A stretch of 64,000 nucleotides of DNA from Aliikangiella coralliicola (lineage in GTDB: Bacteria; Pseudomonadota; Gammaproteobacteria; Enterobacterales; Kangiellaceae). Within the stretch, counting starts at the first letter, position 1. Each line of letters opens with the position of its first letter. Positions 19,654 through 29,565 of the stretch are shown here, in pieces. The DNA lies in the NCBI RefSeq assembly GCF_007004725.1, contig NZ_ML660168.1:248001-312000 (forward strand). The letters are read 5' to 3'. Under the pieces are notes generated by a model, which saw nothing but the letters and a program-made list of their open reading frames with translations, did not search any database and had not been told where the DNA came from. A program made the position numbers and the translations under genes.

Positions 19654-19684
19654 AAAACGGGACTTTAGAAGTCCCGTTTTTTCT
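19654..19684 (+). terminator. Rho-independent terminator of mdh
   Basis: A perfect 12-base-pair stem (AAAACGGGACTT with AAGTCCCGTTTT) closes a 3-base TAG loop. It is followed by more thymines. It starts 20 bases after the mdh stop. Confidence 0.9.
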
Positions 19685-19733
19685 TTCCGTCAGTAAAAAT
19701 TCGATTACCTGAACTCGAGATAAGTAATATTCA

Positions 19734-20414
19734 ATGTCTAACCCTTATCAATCTCCAGCGACTAATAGCACTCTTCTTAAAACGGATGAGCCAGTAGAAC
19801 AACTTAATCCTCTGATATCCGTCTGGTTACACCCGAGAAGAACTATCAGGTACGTACTTAAAGTTCATCCTGAAAAATTTGTGATACTTTTTGCGGTCTT
19901 ATCCGGCATTCACACTAATCTTAACAGGGCCATTTCTAAAGGCTCTGCAGATTCTGAAGCCTTTGTTTCAATTATTATCGCAGCTGTTATTGGTGGTGCC
20001 ATTTTTGGTATATTGTCACTCTATGTATTCGCCTGGCTACAATCAATTTCTGGAAAATGGCTTGGTGGCTCCGGCACTAGCGACGAGCTGAGAACAGCGT
20101 CAGCCTGGTCGTCAATTCCAGCGATAGTGGGCTTAATCATTGCCCTTTCTCATATTGTTTTTGTCGGCAAAGATTTATTTTCACAATCCGTTGAACCCTT
20201 TATGGAAAATGAAATTCTCAATCTCGCTTATTGGGGAAGTGTCGTTGTGGAAACGCTTCTGTCAGTTTTTGCGTTTATTATCTATATCGTGTTTGTTTCG
20301 GAAGTTCATAAATTTTCGATTGGACGTTCGATATTCTGTACCCTTTTATCATTTTTATTGTTTTTTGTACCCATATTTGCACTGATCTTTGGAATTGGTT
20401 TTATTAGCGCTTAA
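19734..20414 (+). CDS. Yip1-family integral membrane protein
   Basis: The 226-residue protein opens with MSNPYQSPATNS, a polar tail, then PLISVWLHPRRTIRYVLKVHP, the usual entry to bacterial Yip1-domain proteins. Five hydrophobic segments follow, including SIIIAAVIGGAIFGILSLYV, SSIPAIVGLIIALSHIVFV and a last FLLFFVPIFALIFGIGF. The family is widespread but has no assigned molecular role in bacteria. It sits alone between the mdh terminator and a convergent ACT-domain gene, whose stop region it overlaps by 4 bases. Confidence 0.8.
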   Translation: MSNPYQSPATNSTLLKTDEPVEQLNPLISVWLHPRRTIRYVLKVHPEKFVILFAVLSGIHTNLNRAISKGSADSEAFVSIIIAAVIGGAIFGILSLYVFAWLQSISGKWLGGSGTSDELRTASAWSSIPAIVGLIIALSHIVFVGKDLFSQSVEPFMENEILNLAYWGSVVVETLLSVFAFIIYIVFVSEVHKFSIGRSIFCTLLSFLLFFVPIFALIFGIGFISA

Positions 20415-20818
20415 ATTTCCATTAATGCCTTTAGCGCTTTATCTGCTTTGTTCGCAGGAACAAAAATATGATCATGGTGATAGGCTGCAATAACATTTGC
20501 GCTAATATCAGCTTTAGTTAACGCGGTAGCAACTGCAGCAGTCAACCCAACGGCTTCTAAACTCGAATGAACGCGCAAAGTTATTTGCTTAAAAACAGCT
20601 TCATAACTCAAATTATTTTCATCTGCCTTTTTTCGCGAGAGTACTAAGGTCGTCCCTTCCTCTTCTCTAAAAATACCAATTGGATCAATATCTGCAACAT
20701 TTTGAGAGAAGGATTTTTCACAGTCTTGTAAAGCAATACAACAAAATACAAACTCTTCTTCACTAAGTTGTGGATCCATATTTTTTAGCAGTACATCTAG
20801 TTCGACTATTCCACTCAT
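20411..20818 (-). CDS. ACT domain-containing protein (COG3602-like)
   Basis: The 135-residue cytoplasmic protein matches small stand-alone ACT-domain proteins. Its first half is SGIVELDVLLKNMDPQLS with FVFCCIALQD; its second half is ITLRVHSSLEAVGLTAAVATA and ANVIAAYHHDHIFVPANKAD, the typical ACT end. ACT domains bind amino acids, so a ligand-binding regulatory role is likely, but the ligand is unknown. Its end overlaps the convergent Yip1 gene by 4 bases. Confidence 0.82.
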   Translation of the reverse strand: MSGIVELDVLLKNMDPQLSEEEFVFCCIALQDCEKSFSQNVADIDPIGIFREEEGTTLVLSRKKADENNLSYEAVFKQITLRVHSSLEAVGLTAAVATALTKADISANVIAAYHHDHIFVPANKADKALKALMEI

Positions 20819-20939
20819 TATTTTTCCTTTTCAACTCGCACAATTTAAAAACTATAGCTGAATCAACATAGCATAAGTATAGACTAGCGGCATCTTACGA
20901 TCCTTGTCGAGGTAAAAGCGAAGTTTTCCATTTATCAGG

Positions 20940-20965
20940 TAAAAAGACGGGGCAATATGCCCCGT
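20940..20965 (-). terminator. Rho-independent terminator of the collagenase gene
   Basis: ACGGGGCA and TGCCCCGT pair around an ATA loop (20947-20965). Read on the minus strand the stem is followed by CTTTTT. It lies about 35 bases after the collagenase stop. Confidence 0.8.
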
Positions 20966-20998
20966 TTAAAGTTTTATCGATTTATTTTTTTTATACGC

Positions 20999-23917
20999 TC
21001 ACTGATGAGTCACTCTCAAACTGGTGTCACCATGCTCGGGATTAGCGACCACAGAAAAATATACCCAACCGGTCGGAGGATTTGTCATTGTCATAGTTTC
21101 ACTGTTGCCCGACTGTGTCGACGAAAATTGGTAGTCACTGGACGTCGCCCAGGTAGCAAAATTTCCGTAAAGATCGCCGTTGCCGGTGCCACCACTTAAC
21201 TCAACAACCAGACTTGAAGTACCCGCATTGACATAGGTATAGAAATAAGAAGTACCTGAGCGCGCCGCAACGCAAACCGCAGAGCCATCTTCTACATTAC
21301 CTTGATTAACGGTAGACGAGTTAGTACAAGCGTCAAAACCACCTGTAGCAGCAGTATAATCTGCCACAAGCGAAACACCTGAGTATGCAGAGTAAGCTTT
21401 TACTCTCACATACCAACGACCTTCCTGAGGACTGGCAATATCACAAGTTTCGTTATTTCCACCGATATATGGCCGACAATCGTAAGCACTATCGGTCGGC
21501 TCGCTACCTTGTCTAACGTAAAGATCAGCGTCTCCACTACCACCAGAAATTTTAAAACTTAAGTCTGACGCATTGGCCGGTACATCAATGAAGAACATGA
21601 GTTCATCGCCATTACTCGTTGTGGTTAAGTTTGTTTCTGCTTGCCCTTTTGCCAGTTCAGTTATGCCAGGATTACTTCCGCCGTCTTCGGAGAACGAGGC
21701 AGTTAAGTTGACTCCACTGTAAGCACTGTAAGCTTTAAGACGAACGTACCAACGACCAGATTGTGGAGTCGCTTCTTCACACAATTCGTTGTTGCCTCCT
21801 TTGTATGGACGGCAATCATAACTACTATCAGTTGGCATAGAGCCCACTTTAACGTATAGATCGGCATCACCGCTACCACCGGAAATTTCGACTTTAAGAT
21901 CGGTAGCATCCGCTGGAACATCAATAAAGAATTCAAGATCACCGTTGTCAGCAGGTGTCGCTAAACCACTCACGGTTTGGCCATTCACCAACTCAGTTTG
22001 TGGATTTGAGCCACCCGGAGGAGTCGGGCCTTCCGTGGTACTTTCAACGACATCTAACCATGCATTCCATTCACTGTTGTAGGCAGTACCAATACTACTA
22101 TTAATATAATTTAAGTAAGCGTCATAATTACCGGCGCGGAAATAACTTAAGATTTGATTAACTTCGTTCGGGTGCTTTTCAAACATAAATCGAACCGCTA
22201 AATATCCCCAACGATAAACTCTATCTTGACCACTGTTATAATCGTTTGAAAAAATTTCGCTCAAAGAATATTCTTTGGTACGCGCTAATGTAATTGCCGC
22301 ATCATTGAGATTTTTTTGAGAAATATATTCTGCTAATCCTTCTATCCACCACACCGTTTTATGGGTGCTCGTTCTTGCATCGCCAAAATCACCTTTCAGA
22401 TTAAATCGGCCATCGAGATAGTGGACATATTCATGAGTCAGGTTCCAGATATGAAAATCAGGTAATAACCACTCAGCTTCATAAGCAATAAATCTCGCTT
22501 GATTATCGGCTTTAGACGGGTCACCTTCCAGGTACATGCCACCATTGTTCGTATCAATTCCGAAGAAAAGGCCGGCGTGAGTTGAGTAGCTGTCGCTATT
22601 GTTAAAAATGACCATTTCTAAATCAGTATTTAAATCGTCAGCTACCGGGTTATTATTGGTTACCAGCATTTGATGAAAAAAGACTTCTTGATCTGCCAGG
22701 ATCCCACATGACTCGTTAAATTGCGCGGCCGTGATTTCTTCAGCACGCATTTTGAGAGAACTGCTACAGGTATGAGTGAGTGAAAGCACCTGAGCTTCTA
22801 ATTGTTCTTTAAATCCGCAAATATTAAATTCAGCGCACTTGCCCCAATAATCAACGACAGTTGCCGCTCTAATCCAGACACTCTTGCCGTTGCCATTCAT
22901 ACTGTAGCGGTCGAGTATCCCTTGCACTTCAGTTTTAACAGTTTGATAAACAGGAGCGGTATCGTGTTGAAGAAAACGCGCTAACTCTCCCGCCGCATTT
23001 TCTTGTAAATACAAGGCGTCAGAGTCGAGCATCCAGTCAGAGCGAGCAAAACTACCTAGCTTTTGCATCAGTTGAGTGTCGTTACTGGTCGCACTTTTAA
23101 AATCATCAATATTATGTCCTCTAAACAGCACGGTAAAAATGCCGTTAACTGATGAGCGCATATTCCAGGAACTGGCATAACTTGAATTCCATCGAGTTAA
23201 CCACTCTTTGACAACCGGCAAATAGCGCGCATTTTCACCAGCGCTATCAATCAGAATAATTGCTGCCTGAATATTTTTTCCATGTTGATCAGAATTTGCA
23301 TAAAAGTCTGCGTTGTTAACGAGATTATCGAGTGATGATCGCACTGCACTTTGCACATCATTTCCGTATGGACCAACATCGTCAGGAAAGTAGAACTCGA
23401 TGTAGTAGCCGGTTCTAAGAAAATAATACAAACTGTTAATATTGTTTGGACCTGATGTAGCAGAATATGAACTCGCCAAACTAGCTGTCGCATTAGCGAC
23501 CGTGATCATTTTCGCCGGTTGAAAAGCAGCAAAGCTGGTTGCATTTCCAGTATAGAGATCATTAATACAGCTTTCTTCTTGAGTAAGAATATGATCAACT
23601 AAAGCCTGGCCGGTTTTAGTTGCGTATCCATCCATATCGCACGCCGCTGCTGCGGCCGGCGCGACTAGCGAAGATAACGTCGAGTGTTTATTCGAAAGCG
23701 TCTTTGCGCTGTGGTTGTGCGCTAAAAATTTCTCAGAATGCTTTAACGCATCTGGCTTTGGTTCAACTGGCGCGCTTACAGTTAAATGGTTCGCATGATG
23801 ACTATGGGTGTTTTTCACAATTCCTGACTGAGGTGCAGGACCAGCTAACGACAAAGTGCTGACTCCCAACCACGCCGCCGAAATACTTAGCATGATATTT
23901 TTCTTGTTGAATTTCAT
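20999..23917 (-). CDS. Secreted M9-family collagenase with C-terminal PPC domains
   Basis: This 972-residue zinc metalloprotease resembles Vibrio-type collagenases that cut collagen and gelatin outside the cell. A signal peptide (MLSISAAWLGVSTLSLAG) is followed by a His-rich stretch (THSHHANH), an N-terminal M9 activator-like region starting near CDMDGYATKTGQ, and the catalytic domain with HEYVH at 495-499 and the likely third ligand E530 in IEGLAEYIS. Three pre-peptidase C-terminal domains follow at about 645-745, 755-855 and 862-972. The first two are near copies (SGGSGDADLYV, WYVRLKAYSAYSGV), while the third is diverged. Such domains are typical of type II secretion substrates, and a gsp locus lies 7 kb away. 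Substrate is inferred from family. Confidence 0.93.
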   Translation of the reverse strand: MKFNKKNIMLSISAAWLGVSTLSLAGPAPQSGIVKNTHSHHANHLTVSAPVEPKPDALKHSEKFLAHNHSAKTLSNKHSTLSSLVAPAAAAACDMDGYATKTGQALVDHILTQEESCINDLYTGNATSFAAFQPAKMITVANATASLASSYSATSGPNNINSLYYFLRTGYYIEFYFPDDVGPYGNDVQSAVRSSLDNLVNNADFYANSDQHGKNIQAAIILIDSAGENARYLPVVKEWLTRWNSSYASSWNMRSSVNGIFTVLFRGHNIDDFKSATSNDTQLMQKLGSFARSDWMLDSDALYLQENAAGELARFLQHDTAPVYQTVKTEVQGILDRYSMNGNGKSVWIRAATVVDYWGKCAEFNICGFKEQLEAQVLSLTHTCSSSLKMRAEEITAAQFNESCGILADQEVFFHQMLVTNNNPVADDLNTDLEMVIFNNSDSYSTHAGLFFGIDTNNGGMYLEGDPSKADNQARFIAYEAEWLLPDFHIWNLTHEYVHYLDGRFNLKGDFGDARTSTHKTVWWIEGLAEYISQKNLNDAAITLARTKEYSLSEIFSNDYNSGQDRVYRWGYLAVRFMFEKHPNEVNQILSYFRAGNYDAYLNYINSSIGTAYNSEWNAWLDVVESTTEGPTPPGGSNPQTELVNGQTVSGLATPADNGDLEFFIDVPADATDLKVEISGGSGDADLYVKVGSMPTDSSYDCRPYKGGNNELCEEATPQSGRWYVRLKAYSAYSGVNLTASFSEDGGSNPGITELAKGQAETNLTTTSNGDELMFFIDVPANASDLSFKISGGSGDADLYVRQGSEPTDSAYDCRPYIGGNNETCDIASPQEGRWYVRVKAYSAYSGVSLVADYTAATGGFDACTNSSTVNQGNVEDGSAVCVAARSGTSYFYTYVNAGTSSLVVELSGGTGNGDLYGNFATWATSSDYQFSSTQSGNSETMTMTNPPTGWVYFSVVANPEHGDTSLRVTHQ

Positions 23918-24330
23918 CTTGTGTACCTTATTTAAATTTTTTATGTCGCTTAATAATGATCGATTAAGCTATTTATATTTTGGATAATCCCTGGCTAGTT
24001 TCGAATCAAATAAAACTAACCAAAACCTCACCATCTCAGCTCCCTCCTACCGGATCTTAATTTGATGAGTCGTACTTTTTGTCGCCAGTACCACCAGCTC
24101 AGGCACAATCAGAAATACCACACTTTTATCTTTGCATGCAATAATTGTTTATTTTGCGCACAATAAATAGTGTTTTTTTTGACTTAAATCTCAAATCGAG
24201 TAGTTAAATTTCTGAAAGATCCTTCTTCGAATGAAGAAGCGAGAAATAAAAAATAATAAAGTAACGGGAAATAAAAACTATGACTGGTAATAAAACAGTG
24301 TTCTATTAATTAATAATGAGTGCACCGCCA
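23918..24330. other. AT-rich intergenic region upstream of the collagenase gene
   Basis: This 413-base region is AT-rich. A short stem CTTCTTC-GAAT-GAAGAAG is at 24222-24239 without a uridine tract. The collagenase promoter should lie here, but I could not single out hexamers. No gene is visible. Confidence 0.45.
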
Positions 24331-25899
24331 CTAGAACATTTTGAGCCAATAACTGGCTGGCAAAGACCACTTTTTCACTCTTCCATAACGACGAACCTGT
24401 TTCTTGATATCTTCTCTGTCGAGTAGCTTTTGATAGGCCTGGTAAAATTTGAATTCCTTTTGTGAAAGTCCATTAACCAAATAAGTGCTGAATGAAGCCA
24501 ATACATATTTTCTCTCATCTGGTTCATTTAATCGCTGTATTATTATTTGGGCAACACTATCGTAATCCTTGGTGCACAAACCAGCTTCAATCGTCGCAAC
24601 ATAGTTGTTCTCAGCAACTTGCTTCATTTCATCAAAAATTTGTTTCGCTTCCTTATTTCGATTCAATTCCGTTAGTACGCAAGCTTTTACTGCCCGGGCA
24701 ATGTACAACCCATAACTATTTGCAAACTTTTTGTATTTCGTTAATATTTTATCCGCCACCACGAGCGCTTCATTTGAGTAGTTTGAACGCCACAAAAGGC
24801 CGGAATAGTTAATAATAAAATTAATCATTATCGAGTTAGACTCGACATTGATCTGGAGTAAATTTTGCGAAGTTCGTCTGGCACTATCCCACTCGCCGGC
24901 TTGTTCGTACGCAGATATCAATGCCTGGGTTAGCCATAAGGCGGAATCATTTTCTTTATACTCCTCAGGGATCTGTTCCAGCGCATTGGTCGCAATATTA
25001 ATCGCCTGCTCTGTCTTCCCCAGACTAAGGTATTTTTCGACTAAAACTCGACTCCCTCTGATCCATTCGTCCCAGGTTAGTTCGCTGGTGTTTTCTAACG
25101 CTTGCTCAACTCTTATAATATATTTTGCGATGGCTTTCGCTGGGTCAAAGTTTCCCTTTTGAAATTGAAATCGCCAAAGTTTCTCAAACTGTCTGTCGTG
25201 CCAAATTAAAATATTATCAGAAAATTGATTAATAAAAGTATCTGCAACGTTTTCGGCCTGAGAGACTTCATTTTTTTCCAAATAAAGTCTGGCAAGCTCA
25301 ACATAAAAAAATGAAGAGTATTCTGGTAATCTTTCTGACTGGTATCCAAATGAAAATAAACTTTTTAAAAATCTAAATTGCTTTTCTGGATCGCTTTTTA
25401 AGGTTCTGAAAATTTGAAAAATAAACTGGCTATTAATGTTATTGAGTTTTGAATGATGATTGGTTGCCAACCAGATAAAGCTATCAAGACTCGTCGAGCT
25501 ATCGGATTTTTCAAAAAAATGTATCATGTTAAGATAGTGCCCAAAACTCACATCAACTTCTTTTGCTAATTCGATATATTCTTCATATTCGGCGTTATGA
25601 CCGTTTTCTAATGCCTCCATCGTTAATAGCAAAAAAACGTCTTGTCGATAAGAATCACTCACTCGTTTTTGAACGGCAAATCGCTTCGCAAAAGCAACTG
25701 CTTCATCATGTTTTCCAGCAGCAAGAAAAGCATTAAATCGCTTTTCTACTGAAGCAAGACTAAGGGTGCCTCCACCGCGCATTTTGTTGGCTTGTGCGAC
25801 TTCTTGTGCTGAAACTGACAGAATTATCAGGTTGACTAACATGAATACCAGCCGCGAATATCTCAAGAACAAACCAGCATCTCCTCTCCAAAAAGCCAT
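24331..25899 (-). CDS. Exported tetratricopeptide-repeat protein
   Basis: The 522-residue protein begins with a hydrophobic export segment (LVFMLVNLIILSVSAQEV) and is otherwise alpha-helical with degenerate TPR-like helix pairs. Clear examples are EVSQAENVADTFINQF, KTEQAINIATNALEQIP, EWDSARRTSQNLLQIN and NKEAKQIFDEMKQVAE. No catalytic motif is visible. TPR proteins act as scaffolds; the partner is unknown. The start at 25899 is weakly supported. It is divergent from the amidohydrolase gene by about 185 bases. Confidence 0.7.
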   Translation of the reverse strand: MAFWRGDAGLFLRYSRLVFMLVNLIILSVSAQEVAQANKMRGGGTLSLASVEKRFNAFLAAGKHDEAVAFAKRFAVQKRVSDSYRQDVFLLLTMEALENGHNAEYEEYIELAKEVDVSFGHYLNMIHFFEKSDSSTSLDSFIWLATNHHSKLNNINSQFIFQIFRTLKSDPEKQFRFLKSLFSFGYQSERLPEYSSFFYVELARLYLEKNEVSQAENVADTFINQFSDNILIWHDRQFEKLWRFQFQKGNFDPAKAIAKYIIRVEQALENTSELTWDEWIRGSRVLVEKYLSLGKTEQAINIATNALEQIPEEYKENDSALWLTQALISAYEQAGEWDSARRTSQNLLQINVESNSIMINFIINYSGLLWRSNYSNEALVVADKILTKYKKFANSYGLYIARAVKACVLTELNRNKEAKQIFDEMKQVAENNYVATIEAGLCTKDYDSVAQIIIQRLNEPDERKYVLASFSTYLVNGLSQKEFKFYQAYQKLLDREDIKKQVRRYGRVKKWSLPASYWLKMF

Positions 25900-26084
25900 A
25901 AATTACAATAAAAACAATTAATTAACTCTTTTTCATTATTACTTTTACCTTGGTAAACCGTATCATTATTAGTCAAAGTTTGAAACAACTCTGCGCTTTA
26001 CCTTTTCTTCTTGATTCTATAGGCTAGCACTCGAAAAAATTATAACAACGAAACTTCAGGCATCTATTTCCACGGGAGAAAACC

Positions 26085-29000
26085 ATGAAATTAATCACCA
26101 CCTGCATATCGGCGGCGATTACCGGCTTTTTGCTCAATACTTCCGCGATCTACGCAGAAGAAGTCAAAAAGACAGAAAAACCAGTAGTCAGCACCAGCGA
26201 AAACAAAGACAAAAAAGATAAAGAAGAGAAATGGGACGTCAATAATCCTCCGGGTGAGGAAAAGACAATCAAGATCAAAACCAACCAATCTACCTGGAGC
26301 AACGTAGATATTAGCCCTGATGGAAAGACAGTGGTGTTCGACATGCTCGGCGACATCTATGCCATTCCAGCTAAAGGTGGTAAAGCCAGAGCGATTACTG
26401 AAGGAATGGCTTGGAATATGCAGCCTCGCTTTAGCCCCGACGGAAAGCAAATAGCCTTTATCAGCGATAGAGATGGTGGGGACAATTTATGGATAATGGA
26501 TGCTGACGGCACAAATGTTAAGCAAATTAGTAAAGAAAAGCGAAATCTGGTCCACACTCCGAATTGGTCTCCAGACGGAAACTACATCGCTACTAAGCGA
26601 GGTTTCGTATCAGCCCGTAGTATTGCCGCCGGCGAAATATGGCTTTATCACAAAAGCGGTGGTAGTGGTTATCAACTGAAAAAACGAATTGGCGGCGACA
26701 AAGCTCAGAAAAACATCGCAGAACCAGCCTTTTCTCCCGACGGTCGTTATGTTTATTTTTCAATGGATTCGACCGCTGGCACAGTCTGGCAGTATAACAA
26801 GAACCCCACCACGCAAATTTTTACCATTAGACGACTGGACCGAGAAACCGGCGAGGAAATCACTCTAGTCAGTGGCTCAGGTGGTGCAATCGCACCAACG
26901 CCGTCTAGCGATGGAAAATATCTGGCCTATGTACGACGGGTTGACACCAAAACTGTTTTATTTGTCAAAGATTTGAAGACAGGTATTGATAAACCAGTCT
27001 ATGCCCAGCTTGATCGTGACCTTCAGGAAACCAATGGCTCCCATGGCAATACCACACAATTTGATTGGACCCCCGATAATCAATCAATTGTCCTGTGGGC
27101 AGGCGGAAAAATTCGAAAGGTTAATGTAGAAAGCCGAAAGGTTGCCGAAATTCCATTTGAAGTAGAAGTAGAGAAAAAGATTACGCCAGCAGTACGATTT
27201 GCCGTTGACGTTGCCCCCGATGAGTTTGATGTCAAAATGATCCGTTGGGCACAAATGTCACCTAAGGGCGACAAAATTGCTTACCAGGCACTCGGTAAAA
27301 TTTATATTCGTGATGTCAAATCAGGCAAGCGTAAAAGATTAACCAAACAAAAGGACGACTTCGAGTTTTATCCTATCTTTTCACGTGACGGAAAAAAAAT
27401 AGCATACGTTACCTGGAATGATAAAAAGCTGGGTAGCGTTAAAGTTGTATCCAGTCGCGGCGGTCGCGGAAAGACTATCACGTCGGAACCTGGTCATTAC
27501 ATTGAACCAGCTTTTTCCAATGATGGTAAAAATGTTGTCTTCCGACGTTTTACCGGCGGTTACCTGACTTCACCAGAATATTCAATGGAACCAGGACTAT
27601 ATATTGCTGACGTAAAAGGCAATGAAATGCGTCGAGTCCATGATAGTGGCGTTAACCCTCATTTTTCTGCCGACGGCAAAAGAATTTTTTATTCTTCTTT
27701 TGGTTGGGGAGCCAAAGGAAAGTTAATGAGTATTGATCTTGACGGCAAAGAAGAAAGAGAACACCTGAATGGCATGGATATCACTGAATTCAGAGTTTCT
27801 CCAGACGGTAATTGGGTGGCATTTGCCCAACAATTCAACGCATATATTGCCCCCTTTGTTTTGACCGGAAAATCTGAAACGATTACTTCTAAAAGCAAAT
27901 CAATGCCAGTTAAACAAGTATCAAAACGTAGTGGTGAATTTCTTCATTGGTCTGCAGATAGTAAGCAACTCAACTGGGCACTTGGAGCGACATTATATTC
28001 ACGAGAGTTGAAAGATGCTTTTGCGCATTTCGCTGGTAGTCCTGAGAAACTTCCAGAACCAGTTACCGAAGGAATCAACCTTTCGTTTAAAACCAAAGCA
28101 GACAAGCCCAAAGGAATGATTGCACTTGTTGGCGCAGACATAGTAACTATGCGTGATGCCGGCAGCCAGCAAGAAGTCATTAAAAATGGTGTCGTGTTGG
28201 TTGACTCTAATCGAATTAAAGCGGTCGGCTCAAAAGATCAAGTATCGATTCCAAAGAGCGCAGAAGTCATTGACGTCACAGGAAAAACGATCACCCCAGG
28301 AATGATCGATGTTCACGCACACGGCGGACAAGCCAGCAACGAAATTACACCGCAACAAAACTGGATGAGCTATTCGTCACTCGCCTTCGGTGTAACAACG
28401 GTTCATGATCCTTCAAATGACACTACGGAAATTTTCTCTGCCAGCGAAATGCAGCGCTCTGGCATTACTGTCGGTCCACGAATCTACTCAACTGGAACGA
28501 TACTTTATGGCGCAAAAGCACCAGGCTATACAGCCAATATTGACAGCCTTGAAGACGCAAAATTTCACGTTCAGCGCTTAAAAGATGTGGGTGCAATTTC
28601 GGTAAAAAGCTATAACCAGCCCCGTCGAGATCAAAAGCAACAAGTCATTGCCGCCGGTAAAGAACTCGGCATAATGGTTGTGCCTGAGGGCGGTGCCAAG
28701 TTCTATCATAATATGACCATGATTGTTGACGGACACACAGGTATCGAACACGCGTTGCCAATTGCAAACATTTATGATGATGTAAAACAACTCTGGTCTC
28801 AGACTGATGTGGGTTATTCACCGACCTTTGGCGTGGCTTACGGTGGTCTTTCCGGTGAAACTTACTGGTATGATCGCACCAATGTTTGGAAAAATGATCA
28901 GTTGATGCGTTACTCGCCAAGGTACTTTGTAGAGCCCAAGTCTATTCGACGTACCACCGCGCCAGACTCGCACTACAATCACTTCAATGTCGCTAAATCG

Positions 29001-29438
29001 GCCAAGGCACTCAACAATCAAGGTGTTCCAGTTGTAATTGGTGCTCATGGGCAGCGTGAAGGACTTGCGGCCCACTGGGAAATCTGGATGATGAATCAAG
29101 GTGGTTTCACGCCTTGGGAAGCGCTTCGAGGAGCAACAATCGACGGCGCCAAATATCTAGGAATGGATAAAGATATCGGTAGTATTGAAGTCGGAAAATT
29201 AGCCGATATGATTATTATCGACGGTGACGTGTTAAATAACATTCGTGAATCGGAAAAAGTGGCTTACACCATGATTAATGGCCGTCTTTTTGATACTAAA
29301 ACCATGAATGAAATCGGACGAAAAAATGGGCACAAACGTAAGCCATTTTTCTTCGAAACACTCCAGTTGCAATCTTTGCCTGAAGCGACTGCAAAAGCGT
29401 TAGAAATGAAACAGGAAATGCATCACTGGCGCCACTAA
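26085..29438 (+). CDS. Exported beta-propeller (PD40/TolB-like) and amidohydrolase fusion protein
   Basis: The 1117-residue protein has a signal peptide (CISAAITGFLLNTSAIYA), a Lys/Glu-rich linker, then about 600 residues of WD40-like/PD40 repeats (NVDISPDGKTVVFD, PRFSPDGKQIAFISD, PAFSNDGKNVVFRRF). An amidohydrolase domain follows from about 690. It has H744 and H746 in DVHAHGG, a possible lysine in ISVKSYNQP, H889 in GHTGIEH and the closing GSIEVGKLADMIIIDGD. The usual HAHG and TD motifs are instead VPEGG and GAHGQ (H988), so the metal site is not the standard imidazolonepropionase pattern. The fused family is common in marine Gammaproteobacteria; substrate is unknown, perhaps a peptide. A good site GGGAGA precedes the ATG, and a terminator follows. 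Confidence 0.88.
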   Translation: MKLITTCISAAITGFLLNTSAIYAEEVKKTEKPVVSTSENKDKKDKEEKWDVNNPPGEEKTIKIKTNQSTWSNVDISPDGKTVVFDMLGDIYAIPAKGGKARAITEGMAWNMQPRFSPDGKQIAFISDRDGGDNLWIMDADGTNVKQISKEKRNLVHTPNWSPDGNYIATKRGFVSARSIAAGEIWLYHKSGGSGYQLKKRIGGDKAQKNIAEPAFSPDGRYVYFSMDSTAGTVWQYNKNPTTQIFTIRRLDRETGEEITLVSGSGGAIAPTPSSDGKYLAYVRRVDTKTVLFVKDLKTGIDKPVYAQLDRDLQETNGSHGNTTQFDWTPDNQSIVLWAGGKIRKVNVESRKVAEIPFEVEVEKKITPAVRFAVDVAPDEFDVKMIRWAQMSPKGDKIAYQALGKIYIRDVKSGKRKRLTKQKDDFEFYPIFSRDGKKIAYVTWNDKKLGSVKVVSSRGGRGKTITSEPGHYIEPAFSNDGKNVVFRRFTGGYLTSPEYSMEPGLYIADVKGNEMRRVHDSGVNPHFSADGKRIFYSSFGWGAKGKLMSIDLDGKEEREHLNGMDITEFRVSPDGNWVAFAQQFNAYIAPFVLTGKSETITSKSKSMPVKQVSKRSGEFLHWSADSKQLNWALGATLYSRELKDAFAHFAGSPEKLPEPVTEGINLSFKTKADKPKGMIALVGADIVTMRDAGSQQEVIKNGVVLVDSNRIKAVGSKDQVSIPKSAEVIDVTGKTITPGMIDVHAHGGQASNEITPQQNWMSYSSLAFGVTTVHDPSNDTTEIFSASEMQRSGITVGPRIYSTGTILYGAKAPGYTANIDSLEDAKFHVQRLKDVGAISVKSYNQPRRDQKQQVIAAGKELGIMVVPEGGAKFYHNMTMIVDGHTGIEHALPIANIYDDVKQLWSQTDVGYSPTFGVAYGGLSGETYWYDRTNVWKNDQLMRYSPRYFVEPKSIRRTTAPDSHYNHFNVAKSAKALNNQGVPVVIGAHGQREGLAAHWEIWMMNQGGFTPWEALRGATIDGAKYLGMDKDIGSIEVGKLADMIIIDGDVLNNIRESEKVAYTMINGRLFDTKTMNEIGRKNGHKRKPFFFETLQLQSLPEATAKALEMKQEMHHWRH

Positions 29439-29457
29439 TTCAGATTAGTAACCAATC

Positions 29458-29482
29458 AGCCCGGTCAATGCCGGGCTTTTTA
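29458..29482 (+). terminator. Rho-independent terminator of the amidohydrolase gene
   Basis: AGCCCGG pairs with CCGGGCT around a 6-base loop (29458-29477), followed by TTTTTATTG. It starts 19 bases past the stop codon. Confidence 0.85.
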
Positions 29483-29565
29483 TTGTCTTCACAAAATGCC
29501 CCTTCAATTCCAATAGGTAAAAAGACGCTATACTGTTTGATAACTATAAAATTGCGCTTAATAAA

